Notes under the pieces: generated by a model | Seen by the model: only the letters and a program-made list of their open reading frames with translations | What the model was told of the DNA's origin: nothing | Databases searched by the model: none | NCBI GenBank assembly: GCA_016806645.1 | Contig: JACSYO010001856.1 | Location: forward strand, 809,501-873,500 | Direction of reading: 5' to 3' | DNA: 64,000 nucleotides | Origin: Ophiodon elongatus | Taxonomy: Eukaryota; Chordata; Actinopteri; Perciformes; Hexagrammidae | Shown: positions 1 through 12,862 of the stretch, piece by piece | Layout of the letters: each line of letters opens with the position of its first letter | Numbering within the stretch: position 1 is the first letter of the stretch | Program-made: the position numbers and the translations under genes

Positions 1-698
1 TCTCGGTTTTAATTCAAGAAGTTTGTAGCTGTTCATCGTGTGTGCACAGATTTAGTCTAATTCTCTCACAAACATTTCTGTCATCACGGAGCAGTTGCTC
101 TCTGAAATCCTCCGTGCTACGATTTGTTCCCGCCATCTTTACCTCCAATGAAAAGAGAAAAAAACACATCACAATGAATGAATACACTGCCAATATTGGA
201 TTTAAACCAATTAATTGCTGAGGAGTTATTATGTGCCAGTGGAGAAAGGACATTCACTTTTTAAATGTCGGTGTGTCATGCAGACCCTGATCTGTTCTCA
301 AACAATGCATCTTTAGAATTGTGCGTCTGCGCTCTGGTTTAGACCATTGGCCAATTTATTTCGCAGCTTGCAGGCATTCATAACCACAGAGAAATGAGGC
401 AAATATACACAGTTTGACTTCAAAGAACCTGTGCTACTAACTAATTCAGCATGTTGAAACCGGCAATAAAGCAGCCATATTGATGGAAGGTGTGATGTGA
501 TGAGCATTAGCAGAGGTTTAGGGCCCTGGTTTGGTGACAGCCGACTGATTAAACAGGCGGGTGATAAATGGACCTGGTGCCTGGCTGTGAAATGGCCTGC
601 AGATGCCCGGCATTCTGCTGCAAGCACGTCAAAACACACAGCTGATCTGCTGCATCGGAAAGTGTAAAAAATCTCCCAAAGAACCAACTGCTGTAGAT

Positions 699-701
<3 letters not shown>

Positions 702-731
<30 letters not shown>
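702..731. repeat. (GA)n microsatellite
   Basis: About 14 GA units. Confidence 0.95.
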
Positions 732-736
<5 letters not shown>

Positions 737-934
737 GGGAGTTTATGTTGGAATTCGCCGCAGCTTGACACAACTGCCGTTTGTTACCGGCTTGACCTTC
801 TGCTCTTATCAGAAATCCATCTGAGTGCTTTGAAAATAACATTTTCTTCCCTTGTCTGCATGTTACTTTATAGGTCAACATCTCAATCCAATCTTCCTGG
901 TTACCACTACTCCCACTACTACCCTGACCTCAAT

Positions 935-935
<1 letters not shown>

Positions 936-968
<33 letters not shown>
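936..968. repeat. (CA)n microsatellite
   Basis: About 16 CA units. Confidence 0.95.
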
Positions 969-972
<4 letters not shown>

Positions 973-3854
973 CCACTAAGTAGCCTCAGACCGCTCTCCG
1001 AGTAAAAGTTCCATGAGTTTGCTCTCCTTTGCTCGTTATTCCATTGTCTGTCTAAAAGGATGTCACTGTGATTTATGTCACAGAGTTTTTAATATGCTGA
1101 GGAAAGGCTGTTTTTGGTTCCAGTGAATAGCCAAAACTCAGGGGAGCCATGACAGTCAAGCTATAATATGTTCCCCTGTTGAGAGGAGAGATGGCACTCT
1201 TTTGTCTGCCATCGGCAGGGTCCACTGGGACCGGGTATAGCTCTCTTTATGAGCATTTTGGACATTTCTTAACAGACTTAATTCACATTGAATCAAAAAC
1301 CAGTCTCTGCTTCTTCACATCGGAACTTAAATTGTTCCTGTCCTGAATGATAAAAGGAAGTATTTTTTTTCATTTATTTTGTATTATTTTGTATCCCCTC
1401 GCTGAAGTTTAAAGCCAGGCCCTCTTCATTAACTCCAGATGTCACAACGTTTTAAACAGAAAGAGGGCTGTTGATCTGGAAAGGGCCTAAGATTTGATTT
1501 TGGACCAGATTAGGCCCGTACAGCTGGTTTTCACTCCCATGAGGGGAAAGCGATCATCTGCCAAAAGTGCCTTGAGTGTTGGAGGAACCATTTGTTTGTG
1601 AGCATATTGGAAAGTTTAGGTCGTGGGTTGTAAACATTTATTGCTGTTTACTGGCTCCATTTGCATTATACACCACCTGGAGTGTTGGAGATAAACTTAC
1701 CGCTGGTGTCTTTTTTTTTTTTTTTCTTTCTTACTGTCGGAAGTCTCTAAATTTGAAAGCAGCTTGCTGGTTATACACAAGGGAAATACTGTAAACGGTT
1801 TAGCTGCAGCAAATAGTGGTGATGACGACTCCAGATAGGAAGCAGTAATCTTATTTGGAGAAGCAAATGGAGTCCGTGACCCCCAGTGTTTTGGCTTGGG
1901 GAGCACATCAAGTGTGTTTGATATGTTTGGAATGGGAGGCAATAGATAAACAGAATGGTCAAACACTGCAGAGGGTAAGAAGTATGTAAGCAATGGACGC
2001 ACAAATATTTGATTGCATGTATCCCATGTCTTTGGTGACCTCAAGAAGATTGTTAGTCGTGTTGATATATTTCAAGTGATAACATCCACCGGTACCAGAT
2101 CCACATGGACTCCGACTCCGTTATTGTTTCTCTAAGGATCACAATACTTTAAGGTATTGAATAAACCATAATCACGACTTCCTGGACCCTTTGCTGGCTT
2201 TTATATTGTGTCGTTGGGGCAAGTTATCACACAGTAGGTCAAACTGAAAATTGACCAATTGTCAGAGCCATTGCCTGTTAGAAAAATGAAATCCAAACCT
2301 CTTCAAACTCCACTTTCATAGTGGCATGCAGTAAAAAAATAAAAATAAAATGCTGCTGCTGAGAATTGCTTTAAAGGGAGCAATGTGTACATTGAATCTC
2401 TACTTCATTACTATTACCATTTGAGGCTTCAGGGAAGGGAGCAACGTGGGAAAAGGTAACTAATTTGACTCGTGGCCCACTGCTAAAGACATCCATTTGA
2501 AGAAGGTTGGCGAGCAGCGGAATGAAGGAGTTTTAGATTGGCGTTGAGTGGAAGAAGCTCTTTTTTTTTTTCTTTTTTTTTTTACACTGCTGCCAGTGCA
2601 GTGCAGAGCAGAGCAGAGCGGAGCAGAGAGAGAGCCGGCCAGCACAAGAAAGTGTGGACGTGGCTCACAGGCGTTCTCGTGGAGCTCCGGTAGCTGCTGG
2701 CTGCCGCTGTGCGAGAGGGATAAACAGAGAGGACAGGAGTGAGGCGTACAGAAATGACAACATGCTCAGTGAGAGCTTCCCCCTTTGTACCATAAATTGA
2801 TTTGACTGAGGCTCACCACGATGTGTTGTGCTGTGTGTCGGATGTAATGTGATGGTCTGTCCCCTTGTTCTTGTTTCCTGTAAGATTTGTGGCTTTCTGT
2901 GAGGCCTTGACGGAGGCTCGCATATTTCCTTGGAGTACTGGAAGTAGTAAAACAGGAGTTCAGATGTTGTTACCTTTCCGATCGTATATTTGTGTTTGGC
3001 CCACACGTTGGACTGGGAGTTATTGTGTGTTTATGTGGTGCTCGGTTGTGGTTTTGGGGTTTAATAATGTATGTTGAATCCAAAAAATACTTGTTGCGAG
3101 GGGAGCTTTGCATTCTTAAACACACAACTCAACTTATGGCTCAGCATATGGCATGTTATTTCTACATTGATGTATTTATTTTAATCACTGTTTTTGTTTT
3201 CAGTTTAACACATCTGGTGCATAGAGCCAATTGATTGAAAATGACGACTTCATCGATTGGCTTAATTAACAAGTCAGACCCATAGCCTTGTATAAGATGC
3301 AGTTGATGGCTCTTGGTTCTCATATCTCTGCATAGGACAATCTCCCAGCAAGTTCTTGTACTTCAGATGTTTTTAATGCCGTCAACCAATAATTATAAAG
3401 TATTGATCTTATCACCTGAGAAAGCTTGAGAATTGTATACCAGGATCCAGATTAAATTAGTTTTTTAACGTTACCATTGTCATGCATGTCAAGTTGGATA
3501 GGAAAAACTAATCATACTTATCATACAAATGATGTTTCCAGCATCATCACAAAACCAATCCGTTTGACAGGTATTTTGTATCCAATAACAGGAATAAAAC
3601 TTCTAATCTTGAGATTACATTTTGGAACCTTTTGAAACCCTCATACATTCATTAACATGCATTTTAAATCCTAGCACTGTGATATGGAAACCTTTGATTG
3701 TTTTTCTCCCTGCTCAAGGCAAAAACAACTTTGTGTGTGTTCTTGTACTTCCAGGACTATCGGGATGTGTTCTGTACCAGTCTGTTCCTCTCTGTTCTGT
3801 CCTGCTATGTGATGATAATCTCCAGAGTGTTTATTGTTTCCTCCTGTTCCTCAG

Positions 3855-4015
3855 ATGCAAAGGAGAGGTCGGCCAAAAGATTCTCGGTGGACGGTGTCTT
3901 CAATTACACCTCCTTGCTGCTCAGCCAGGAGGACGACATGCTGTACGTCGGAGCCAGGGAGGCGCTGTTTGCCCTCAGCCTCTCGGACATCAGCAAGAGC
4001 AAGCTCCAGAAGAAC
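3855..4015 (+). CDS. sema4b: sema4b exon: start of sema domain
   Basis: The acceptor follows a long pyrimidine stretch ending TTCCTCAG; the donor is AAC|GTGAG. The first two bases complete a split codon and the exon ends on a codon boundary. It encodes the first blade of the sema propeller with the family block LYVGAREALFAL, plus an N-glycosylation sequon NYT. The reading frame happens to stay open upstream through the pyrimidine tract and would look like a hydrophobic leader, but the AG and the homology start support a splice acceptor here. Confidence 0.93.
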
Positions 4016-5276
4016 GTGAGTATGTCAATACGCCACGTGGATTATCGGAGGAAACATTGCTACGAAGAAGTGGGCTGGCAGATCATTTCCTCTCACTTCC
4101 GTTGTGCTTTTAAATGTCATTTTAAGACTTATTAGGTCATCGTTTTATCTGAGTTAATAACGCCGTTTGTAAATGCAAAATATTCAGAATTAAATACCCA
4201 CATGTCCTTTGCTGCGTCATCGGAGGCAATTTTGTTTATTTCCATACCACGCACCGGTTCTTTGTATACATTTTGATATTAGAGAGAACAGTCCTCAGCA
4301 GAATCGGCACGGTTCCCTGAATATGGCATGACTTATTAAGGGTTTGTTCTTCATCTCCAGCTGACGTGGGGCACTCCTGCTGGAAAAAGAGATGAATGCA
4401 GCTTCAAAGGGAAGAACCTGGAGGTGAGAGGCACCTTTTTACTGCTCCAGCAAAAACGCCGAATGCAGAAAATGCCTCAGGAAGATACTCGCATAATGAC
4501 AATATTGAGAGCATGGATTTTCTTTTCCAGGGTGTTTGTTCTTTCCTTGCCAGTCTTCTCTGAATCGCTTCACTCTTGTCGTGAGAAGATGAAATGAGCA
4601 TTGAGTGCTGTGTTGACAAACCTTTCCAGCAGTTACAAATACATTCATCAAGTGGGCACACTCGCCAGGGAATTGTTCTTTTTCTGTGCACTGCTTCTCG
4701 CTCTCTGTCTGTCTGTTACCTTGTTGTCATGCCAGCTGTTGTATCCCTAGGCGACAAACCTTGGTAATCTTTATACTGCAGTGTACAACTCTGGTCTGTG
4801 TATTACAGTAAAGCCCACCAGGCAACTGCTGTGTGATGCTGGGAGGTTTTCCCAACTGCGTTTGAGAACAATTTATTTTCTTCTTCTTCTACCTATTTCT
4901 ATCCAGTTTCACAGTTTTTGAAGTATTTGTGTTTTTTTTTCTTTTTGCTCTGACAGATTTACTTCTGATTATGAGCTCAAATATTCCAGGCACAGATTTT
5001 AAGCAGCTGTCCAGAAAATACATTGAGTTGTAAGAATATCTTGTGGACTCATGGACCTCACACTCTCTCCATTTGTTCCCCATCCAGACTGATTGCTTCA
5101 ATTACATCAAAATCCTCCTGCGGCTGAATAGCACTCATCTCTATGTGTGTGGCACCTATGCCTTCAGTCCTATTTGCGCCTACATAGTAAGTAATGACCT
5201 CTCAATCTACCTGTTGTTCACTTCCAAGAGTTGATTTTGATTTCTCTCCACTCACTAGAGCAGCTTTGGACTTTGA

Positions 5277-5312
<36 letters not shown>

Positions 5313-8300
5313 CTGGAGGAATCAAGCCCTTGTATCCACCATGTCAGTATTGGATCTGCTGTTATCCAAGCGTAACCAAATGCTGCTCAGGCACTTTAGC
5401 CAGACAAGTCAACGGGGGTACACGAGCTGTGTGGTTTACAGCAAGAGGGAAGCAGGAGATCTGTTTATCTAGCAGTGGAGTACATCTGGAGTGATGGTAA
5501 CCGGCAGCAGGATGACATTGATCTCAGTGATAGGGGGGGGGGATCAAGCTTGGCAACAGCTCTGCTCTTAAAGCGGAGCATTAAACTCTCCTCTTTGACG
5601 TCAGAGTGAAAGAAAAACACGGGACGTCTCAGACTGTATATCACTTGGCAGGACTTTAGGCCCTGAACTGGGATTCCAAGCAACTCTGAGCCCGGTTGGT
5701 CTGGGTGAACACTCGTCATGGTGACTGAGACAGTGTGGTGTGCGTGTGCATGTGACCCAGCGCGGCCAGACGCTGTCTGAGATGCATAATATTAACATTA
5801 ATAAATGTTTTATTTTCATAGCTCTTCTCAAAACAGTCTCAGAGGATTTAACGACAGAGTAACAGAAGCCAAGAAGATACACTAAACAATCAGATGACAT
5901 TAATCAAAACAAGCCCTGAAAATAATAACTCATAATGAAGAAGCTTGGGAAGATTTTTCCCGCAATGGAGGCACTCAGCACTGTCCTGTTTGAGTTGATT
6001 GAATAGAACAAGTTATTGCTATTGCTGGAAATTGTCCACATACATTTTTTATTAATATTCTATATTAATGGAATACTCTCATTCCCATATGTATATTGAG
6101 TGCTTTATTGCTCAATGTAATTGTTCCTCCTCTCTGAACTGGCTGCAAAGAGATCCCTTCTATAAGCCATTTCAATGCAAGTGATCTGCTGTCCTCGTTC
6201 TGTGTTCAAGCTAATAGTAATCATGAATCATATATTGATAACAATATATCTGTATTTTTAGTATCAAATCCCTATTGTATATATAATATAGGCATGTAAG
6301 TTTTGTTTCAAGATGAGTTGAGAGAACAGATTCACATTTTTTAATGGCTTGACCCTTTTGACCCTACACTTAAACCAATTGGGCGATCAGTCTAACAAAC
6401 TACAATAATGAGCGACAATTCTAATAACCAATTAACTGTTTAGGTCAAATATAAAGCAAAAATGACAAACATTTGCCGTTTCCAGCTTTTCGAATGTGAG
6501 CTTTTGCTGCTTTTCTACATTCTCTGTCACCGTAAATCTTTGGGTTTTGGACTGCTGGTCGGACTAAACGAGTATTTTGAAGATGTCATCCACATTTTCA
6601 TTAGATCCTCCCAACCTGATAAATGCCAACATGTTTCGAAATCCCTGCCTGCTGTTTGTAAATGCAGACTCTCTGTTTAAAAGCCCAACCCTGAGATTAC
6701 GCAATTGATGATTTTGATCAAGTTTTTCTTCCTGTGTGAACCATATAAACTACCTGAAGCTAGACCTTGGGAAAAATACCTTGTACCATGCACATTTAAA
6801 GGATCCTATCTTTGTCTTATTGACAATGAATCCAATGAAAAGACCCAAAACAACAGTACTTAACTGTGTCCCTTAATGCTTTCAGCTTGTCTCACTCTGC
6901 CCAAAGTCTAAATGTTCCCAATCATCACATAAATTTTTGTAGAGTTTCTTTTTTTGTTTTCTTTGTAAAGGCTTCCAAAAAAAATCATGGAACAGCTGGT
7001 TCGCTGTAGTTTTTTAGCAAACAGTCTATTTTGAGCAAGGGATTAATGCACGAGCATTTATGGCAACAGGATGGTGCATGCAGGGTTGACTCAGAATAAA
7101 ATGGAGCTGTGTTCATAGTCATAGTAAACAGGGAAGCTAGGTGATGTGATTTTGAACAGCAGCTCTACGGCACAAAGGAATAAAATACACTTTTCCTTCA
7201 ATATCTGTTCAACAAGCCTAGTCGTTTTAGTATTTCATCCTAATAAATCAGCCTTAAATCTGCTATAAGTTTTTTAATTTTCTCGCAATGAAAAAGTATA
7301 GTTGCCTGTGACGTACAGTATCCTGACAGACGGAGCTACTGTGTGTTCAAAGTGACCAAACTTGTCTAAAGTCAGTGTGCTGTGTGTATTGTAATGAAGA
7401 AGTGGAGAGACTGAGCTCGAGGTCGCTGAGCTCACTTTTTACTGTAAGTAGAATTTAATTGGACTGGGCCTGAGGGACATTTTCTTTTCGTGTCTTGTCT
7501 CCAGAACACGTCAACATTCACACTGGAGAGAGATGAAGTGGGCGAGGTCGTGATGGAAGATGGGCGCAGCCGCTGTCCATTTAATCCGGAGTATAAATCC
7601 ACTGCCATCATTGTTGGTATGTAGAAATACACTCATTCTTTCCCCTCTTCATGTCACTTCAAACACTTGGCGTGCAACGGTATTATTATGAGCTGTTTTT
7701 GAAGCTACTCTGATTCCGTAAGGAGTCGCAATGTGCCTGCTAATGTTGTTTGTCTGCGCCGGTCCTTTTGATAAACAGCCGGACACCAACAGACGTTTGT
7801 GTTCAACTTCTTTAACAAGCAATTAGTGAATAATTGAGCTGGATATGAATGGAAAATGTTTTTTTGTCTAATCCCATAACTCGGTCTGCTCTGTTGCTCT
7901 CATTTCACTCTAAACTATAACTGACTTCATCTGTTATGAAAACTCCCTGTCCACCCTTTCTTTGTACTTCATTATATTTAATTAATAGAAAATCAAATTC
8001 TTAATAAAAAAAATCTTGCAATGATTTCCTTTTTGTTTTCTTCCAGATGGTGAATTGTACACTGGTACTGTCAGCAACTTCCAAGGGAATGAGCCAGTCA
8101 TTTACAAGAGTTTGGTTCAGGGAACTGCTCTGAAGACAGAAAACTCTTTAAAATGGCTGCAAGGTAAACTCCATCAGATGGCAGACGTTTTTTCTTTTCT
8201 TTTTTTCTCTCTACTCATCTTCCATTATGTACCAAAACGGAGCAGATTAGCTCCAAAAAGTAGCGATCATTAGCGAGGCTCAGTCGCTAATGCAGCAGAC

Positions 8301-11300
8301 CGAGAGCAAGAGCCCGGTCCTATCAGTCGCAGCACGTGCACTTCAAAACAGCCAAAGTTTACACAGCTCTGTGAACTCTTGACTTCTTTTTAAATTGACC
8401 ACGGTGCAAAAGTGATGCAACGTTTTCTGTCCCCTTTCGTAGATGATAACGGTATCTCTCTAACCGCCATGTTTTCTTTGCGTTTTTCTATTTTCTTAAC
8501 AGATCCCGTCTTTGTCGGGTCAGCTTACATCGAGGAAAGTCAGCCAATAGGAAACCCCGTGGGAGACGACGACAAGATTTACTTCTTCTTCAGCGAGGCG
8601 GGAAAAGAATTCGACTTCTTTGACAACACCATTGTGTCGAGGATTGCTCGCGTGTGTAAGGTAAGACACCTGCGGTTGGGGTGAGGTCATTATACAAGAT
8701 GGCCATGCAAAAGTAAAAGGCACAGCTATGCCTCAAGTTTCCTCTCCTTAATCCTGATACAGTTGCCTTTTAAAACAAGGCGAGACGCTCCCATGTCAAA
8801 GCACGTTTGGTCACATTTAATCATACGTCATGCTTGTGTGGATGCAATGGAAATGTGTCACGGGCGCGGTAAAGCTTTTTCTATTTGACTATGCAAACAT
8901 GTTTTCAACAGATTTGGTTTCCCTTTGCCTGAATCATCTGCTCCGACTCACCACGCCCCCCTCCCCTCCCTTTTTCTCTGCAATGTCATCTCCTCCTCTC
9001 CCTCCATCTCCCTCACAATGTCAGCTGCACTCGTCCGTCCCTCCAGCTCTTTGCCTTTCTCCACCAGCGCCTTGAGTTTTGCAGGCATTATTAGTATTCA
9101 AGGGTGCTTCGCAGCAATATGAAATGCTTTCTCCACTCTACTATATGGCCGGTATTTGTTGCAGGCAGAGCACGCAAACTGTAGCAACTGCAGAATTTAC
9201 TCGCATCATTTAAACTGCTGACGTCATTCCCTTCCTCCTCTTCCTCCTCCTCCTCCTCCTCCTCCTCCTCCTCTTCTTCAAGAGTTTAGTTTGGTCGATC
9301 TCCCTGAATAATCAACGGCAGACTTTATCCCTTTTCACCTGTAATCAGATCAATTAAGCGGCTGCCTGATATACATGCACTCGGCATCCCTCCCTGACTG
9401 ATGTCTCTTGTTCATGGAAGCAGTAATGTGAGTAATCGTGGGGACAGCATGTAATCTTAAGTGACAGCTTAATGACTTAGTCCTGCTAGGCTCTGGCACT
9501 CCGTGCTGCGACACCTCTCGCAGCCGGCGGAGCACCTCCTGGGTTCTATATATGGAAATCATTGACAGAAAGGCCCCCAGACTGTGGCAACTTGCTGCAG
9601 ATGAACTGTGCAATAGAGACAGAAGAATGGCTTCCTCTGCTCAATGAAGCGCCTTTATATCTCTGGAATGCAGCAGCCCTCTTTTTCCTGACTGACATCT
9701 TTTCAGATGCTTTTCTGTGGCAGTACAGTATTGATTCAGGTGGTTTGTTCTCTAATGTACTGGGGAAATGCTTAAGAACTTTCCCAAATCAATGTATTGA
9801 GATGATGGCATAGGAAATTCACATATTGATCAGCAATTTTGTGCTTATCGTCAGACCTCAGATGTCTAAATGAATCTGTTGCACAAAAGCTGTCTAGATT
9901 CTTAAGTAGGACTAATTTACCATGAATTCTGGGTAAATTACTACTTTCAAAAACAGACGTCAATGATTGTTGCCATGGAAACATCAGAGATAGCCTGGGG
10001 GTATGGTGGCTAACGTCATAAGTCTGTTTTTAATTCTTATGAGGCATTACACTGACAGCGTGGTCTGCCCCTCAGACAAAATTGAGATAACTATACCCCA
10101 TCCTGGAACTACAGTTCCCATAATGCGTTGGGGTATGTTAACAGAAAGAATAATGTTTCCATGCATTCAGTAAGTTACGCTGTGTGCTACAACTTGAATC
10201 ACATGGTAACAAGCCTAGATTTGTTTACATTTTGGCAAATCTTTACCACTAAAGTATGCCAAATTATCTATCTGCTGTTTCTGTTTCCAATATGCTCCTG
10301 GATGTACAGAAAACTATCACTGGATTACTTTGATAATTAAGAATCATCTGAATGTGCAACTCACACTGAATCTACAGATATGCATATCATATCTGTGTAT
10401 TTAGATTTGACTGAGTTATGACTCAGAGAAGGAGACACACATTTCTGCAATCAGGCTTGAAGGGTTTTAAAGTACCATAATGAGCTGTGTGCCGCCGCTG
10501 CTGATCTTGTTGGTGAGCGGGCCAAACTACAAGAACTAACTTCCTGTTGTTTTCACCGGCATGCACCTGTCCATCTCTCACAGTATCTTTCCCTCATATC
10601 CCTCCCTTCTCCAAAATTAGAAAATATCCGAGAGAAGCCGCCCTCTCAGTTGCTGCAGGCTAACGTCCCCCTAACTATTACCATATTCACCTTCTTTATT
10701 TTCTCAGAATGGTTCCTCACATCTGAACACACACCCTGTGTACTCCTTCGGAGAGCAGAAAGTGCTGTACTCAGATTAGAGTTTAGGTAACAGCGAGGTA
10801 TGAAGGCCTCTCCCCGTTAGCGGTTTAGTATCTATAACACACTCTTGCAGACTGACAGAAAACATGTACTCCCTTTTCTCTCTGCGTACCAGGCCAAGGC
10901 CAAATATGTTTGAATGTGCTTTAATTTTGATATCTGAACTATTTCTGACGTGTTGGTTCATCTTGCCAGACATTTTGCTACCTTTTTTAAAGAGGACGGG
11001 TTTTCGTAAGATGAGATAAATCAAAGCCGTTTCCAGTTTTTTCATGCAGGTCTAACTACTGTTTTACTCGGGTTTGCCAAGTAATTCTGCTTCCGAAGTT
11101 GTTTTTTCTCCCCCCCCTTTCCTATCTGTCCCCCTCCCTTCTTCCACTCCCTCTTTCTTTTGTTTATTCAGGTGTGCACACTGAGGGACTGTGGAAAGCA
11201 GGCAGATTTTGAACATTGTGTGGCACTGTTTTCTTTACTTCTTGTTCCTCTACTTCAGGTTGACAAACACGAGGAATCTGAAATGTGAAGTTCAGATAAA

Positions 11301-12766
11301 AATGTGAGAGAGCGATGTAATACGGCACAAAAGAACGAGTATATTTTTGGAGGGCAGCTATCGGGGTGGGGGGGGGGTGTGGTCGATGCTATTGAGAGTA
11401 CAAGCTGCGCAGCGGAGCACAGCAACAACGCCGATGAACAGCTGAGAGAGCAGGAATGTGGTCTTCTCATTATGTGGACAGGCTACTACCACAGCCTAGT
11501 AATTGGCTCCCAGGCCGTGCGTCTGTCCCACGAGGTTTCACCTCACCGTCGTTGAGCAACATGAATGTTTGTGTGTTGCAGCACACAGGGGAGGAAACGG
11601 GGGAAGATGTAGTTTTGCATCGTATCATCTCCTTAAGAGTGATTCACTCCTTGTGCTGTTATGTAGGAGTTGTTATGGGTTTCAGAGGCCGTGCTGATGA
11701 GATAGTTTGTGTCTGAGGCAGGAAAGCTGTCTTGAGATTGGGCGAGACCACTTGTTTTGGTTGTGTTCTTCTTCTTCCTCCTTTTCCTCCTCCTCCTCCT
11801 CCTGCTCCTCCTGTGTTTTCCAGCTTGCTTGCTGTATTTGGGAGGAGTTTCTGTTGATGTGTGTTTACAATCTCTTAGATAATTGCTAGTCCTAGCAAAG
11901 TTGTCTGATAACTGTTTACGTGAATATTTAGTGACGGCCTTAAAAGGACTGAATTCCTCCTCTGTATCTCGGAGGAGAAGTTAACCACGAATGCTGGTTT
12001 CAAAGCTGTAATTAATAACTAGCCATTGTTTATTTTCCATTTCACCATCTTCTCTCCTTCAAAGAGCAACATGTATTTTGTGCTGAGGCATCTTTTATGT
12101 GAAATTTTTTTTGTTACCCACTTTTATTGTAAAAATGTCCTTTGTAGTTTGATTTAAAGGCACCACACATATGCTGCACCAAAGGGAAGGATTTAAATAC
12201 TTGGATTTGCATCAGAACAAAAAAAAATCGTGGTTGGTTGTGATTATTTGTCCAGTTTATTTCCCTAAAAAAAGGATCATAACTGTCACAGTAACGACTT
12301 TCAGATTCCGTTACCTCAACAGCATCCTCTAAAGCAAAAGGGAAGGATTGCAGCTGCATCTCTAACCTTTCTAACAACTAACATACTGCAGCATATGTAA
12401 AGTCCCCCTCCACTCAAAAAATAGTATTTTGCTTATTGTTACTTGTCTTGGATGTTAGAGCTTCAGTGTGCTTAATGATATACAAGTTCAATTTCAATTT
12501 CTGCTGAAGGAGCAAAGTTTCTCTGTGCTCACCTTAAATCTGAGTTAAACACGTGTGCGTATGCAACTTGAAGCCTGAGAGAGGAAGAAGAAGACATCTT
12601 GTGTTCAGCAATTCAAATTTGGAAATTAAAACTATTTCCATAAGAATTGAGACTGATGTTTTTTGTAATGTGTTATTATTTGTAGAGCATTTATAAATAA
12701 CTTAAACATGTCTGGAGGGGATCTTTAAGTATATATATATATATATCTACGTCTCATTGGAGCGGA

Positions 12767-12862
<96 letters not shown>

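Larger units (their letters stand above)
1..3854 (+). other. Probable first intron of sema4b, no exon found
   Basis: This stretch should be intron 1 of sema4b, because the first visible coding exon starts in mid-codon and no signal-peptide exon with an ATG was found here. It holds a (GA)n tract at about 702-731, a (CA)n tract at 936-968, poly-T tracts near 1711 and 2560, and otherwise unremarkable AT-rich sequence. A non-coding 5' UTR exon cannot be excluded by eye. Confidence 0.6.

Noticed and set aside
2548..2742. Open frame with a leader-like stretch (ALFFFLFFFTLLP) and a GT donor in a phase that would fit the first visible sema4b exon
   Set aside because: The frame starts with GTG, not ATG. 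The hydrophobic residues come from a poly-T tract, and the following residues match no semaphorin.
3698..3854. Hydrophobic extension upstream of the first visible sema4b exon, resembling a signal peptide
   Set aside because: It is the pyrimidine-rich acceptor region; homology and the AG border place the exon start at 3855.
12759..12770. 12-base word GGAGCGGACTCT shared with 63188-63199
   Set aside because: Flanks do not match, so a chance match is more likely than a repeat family.
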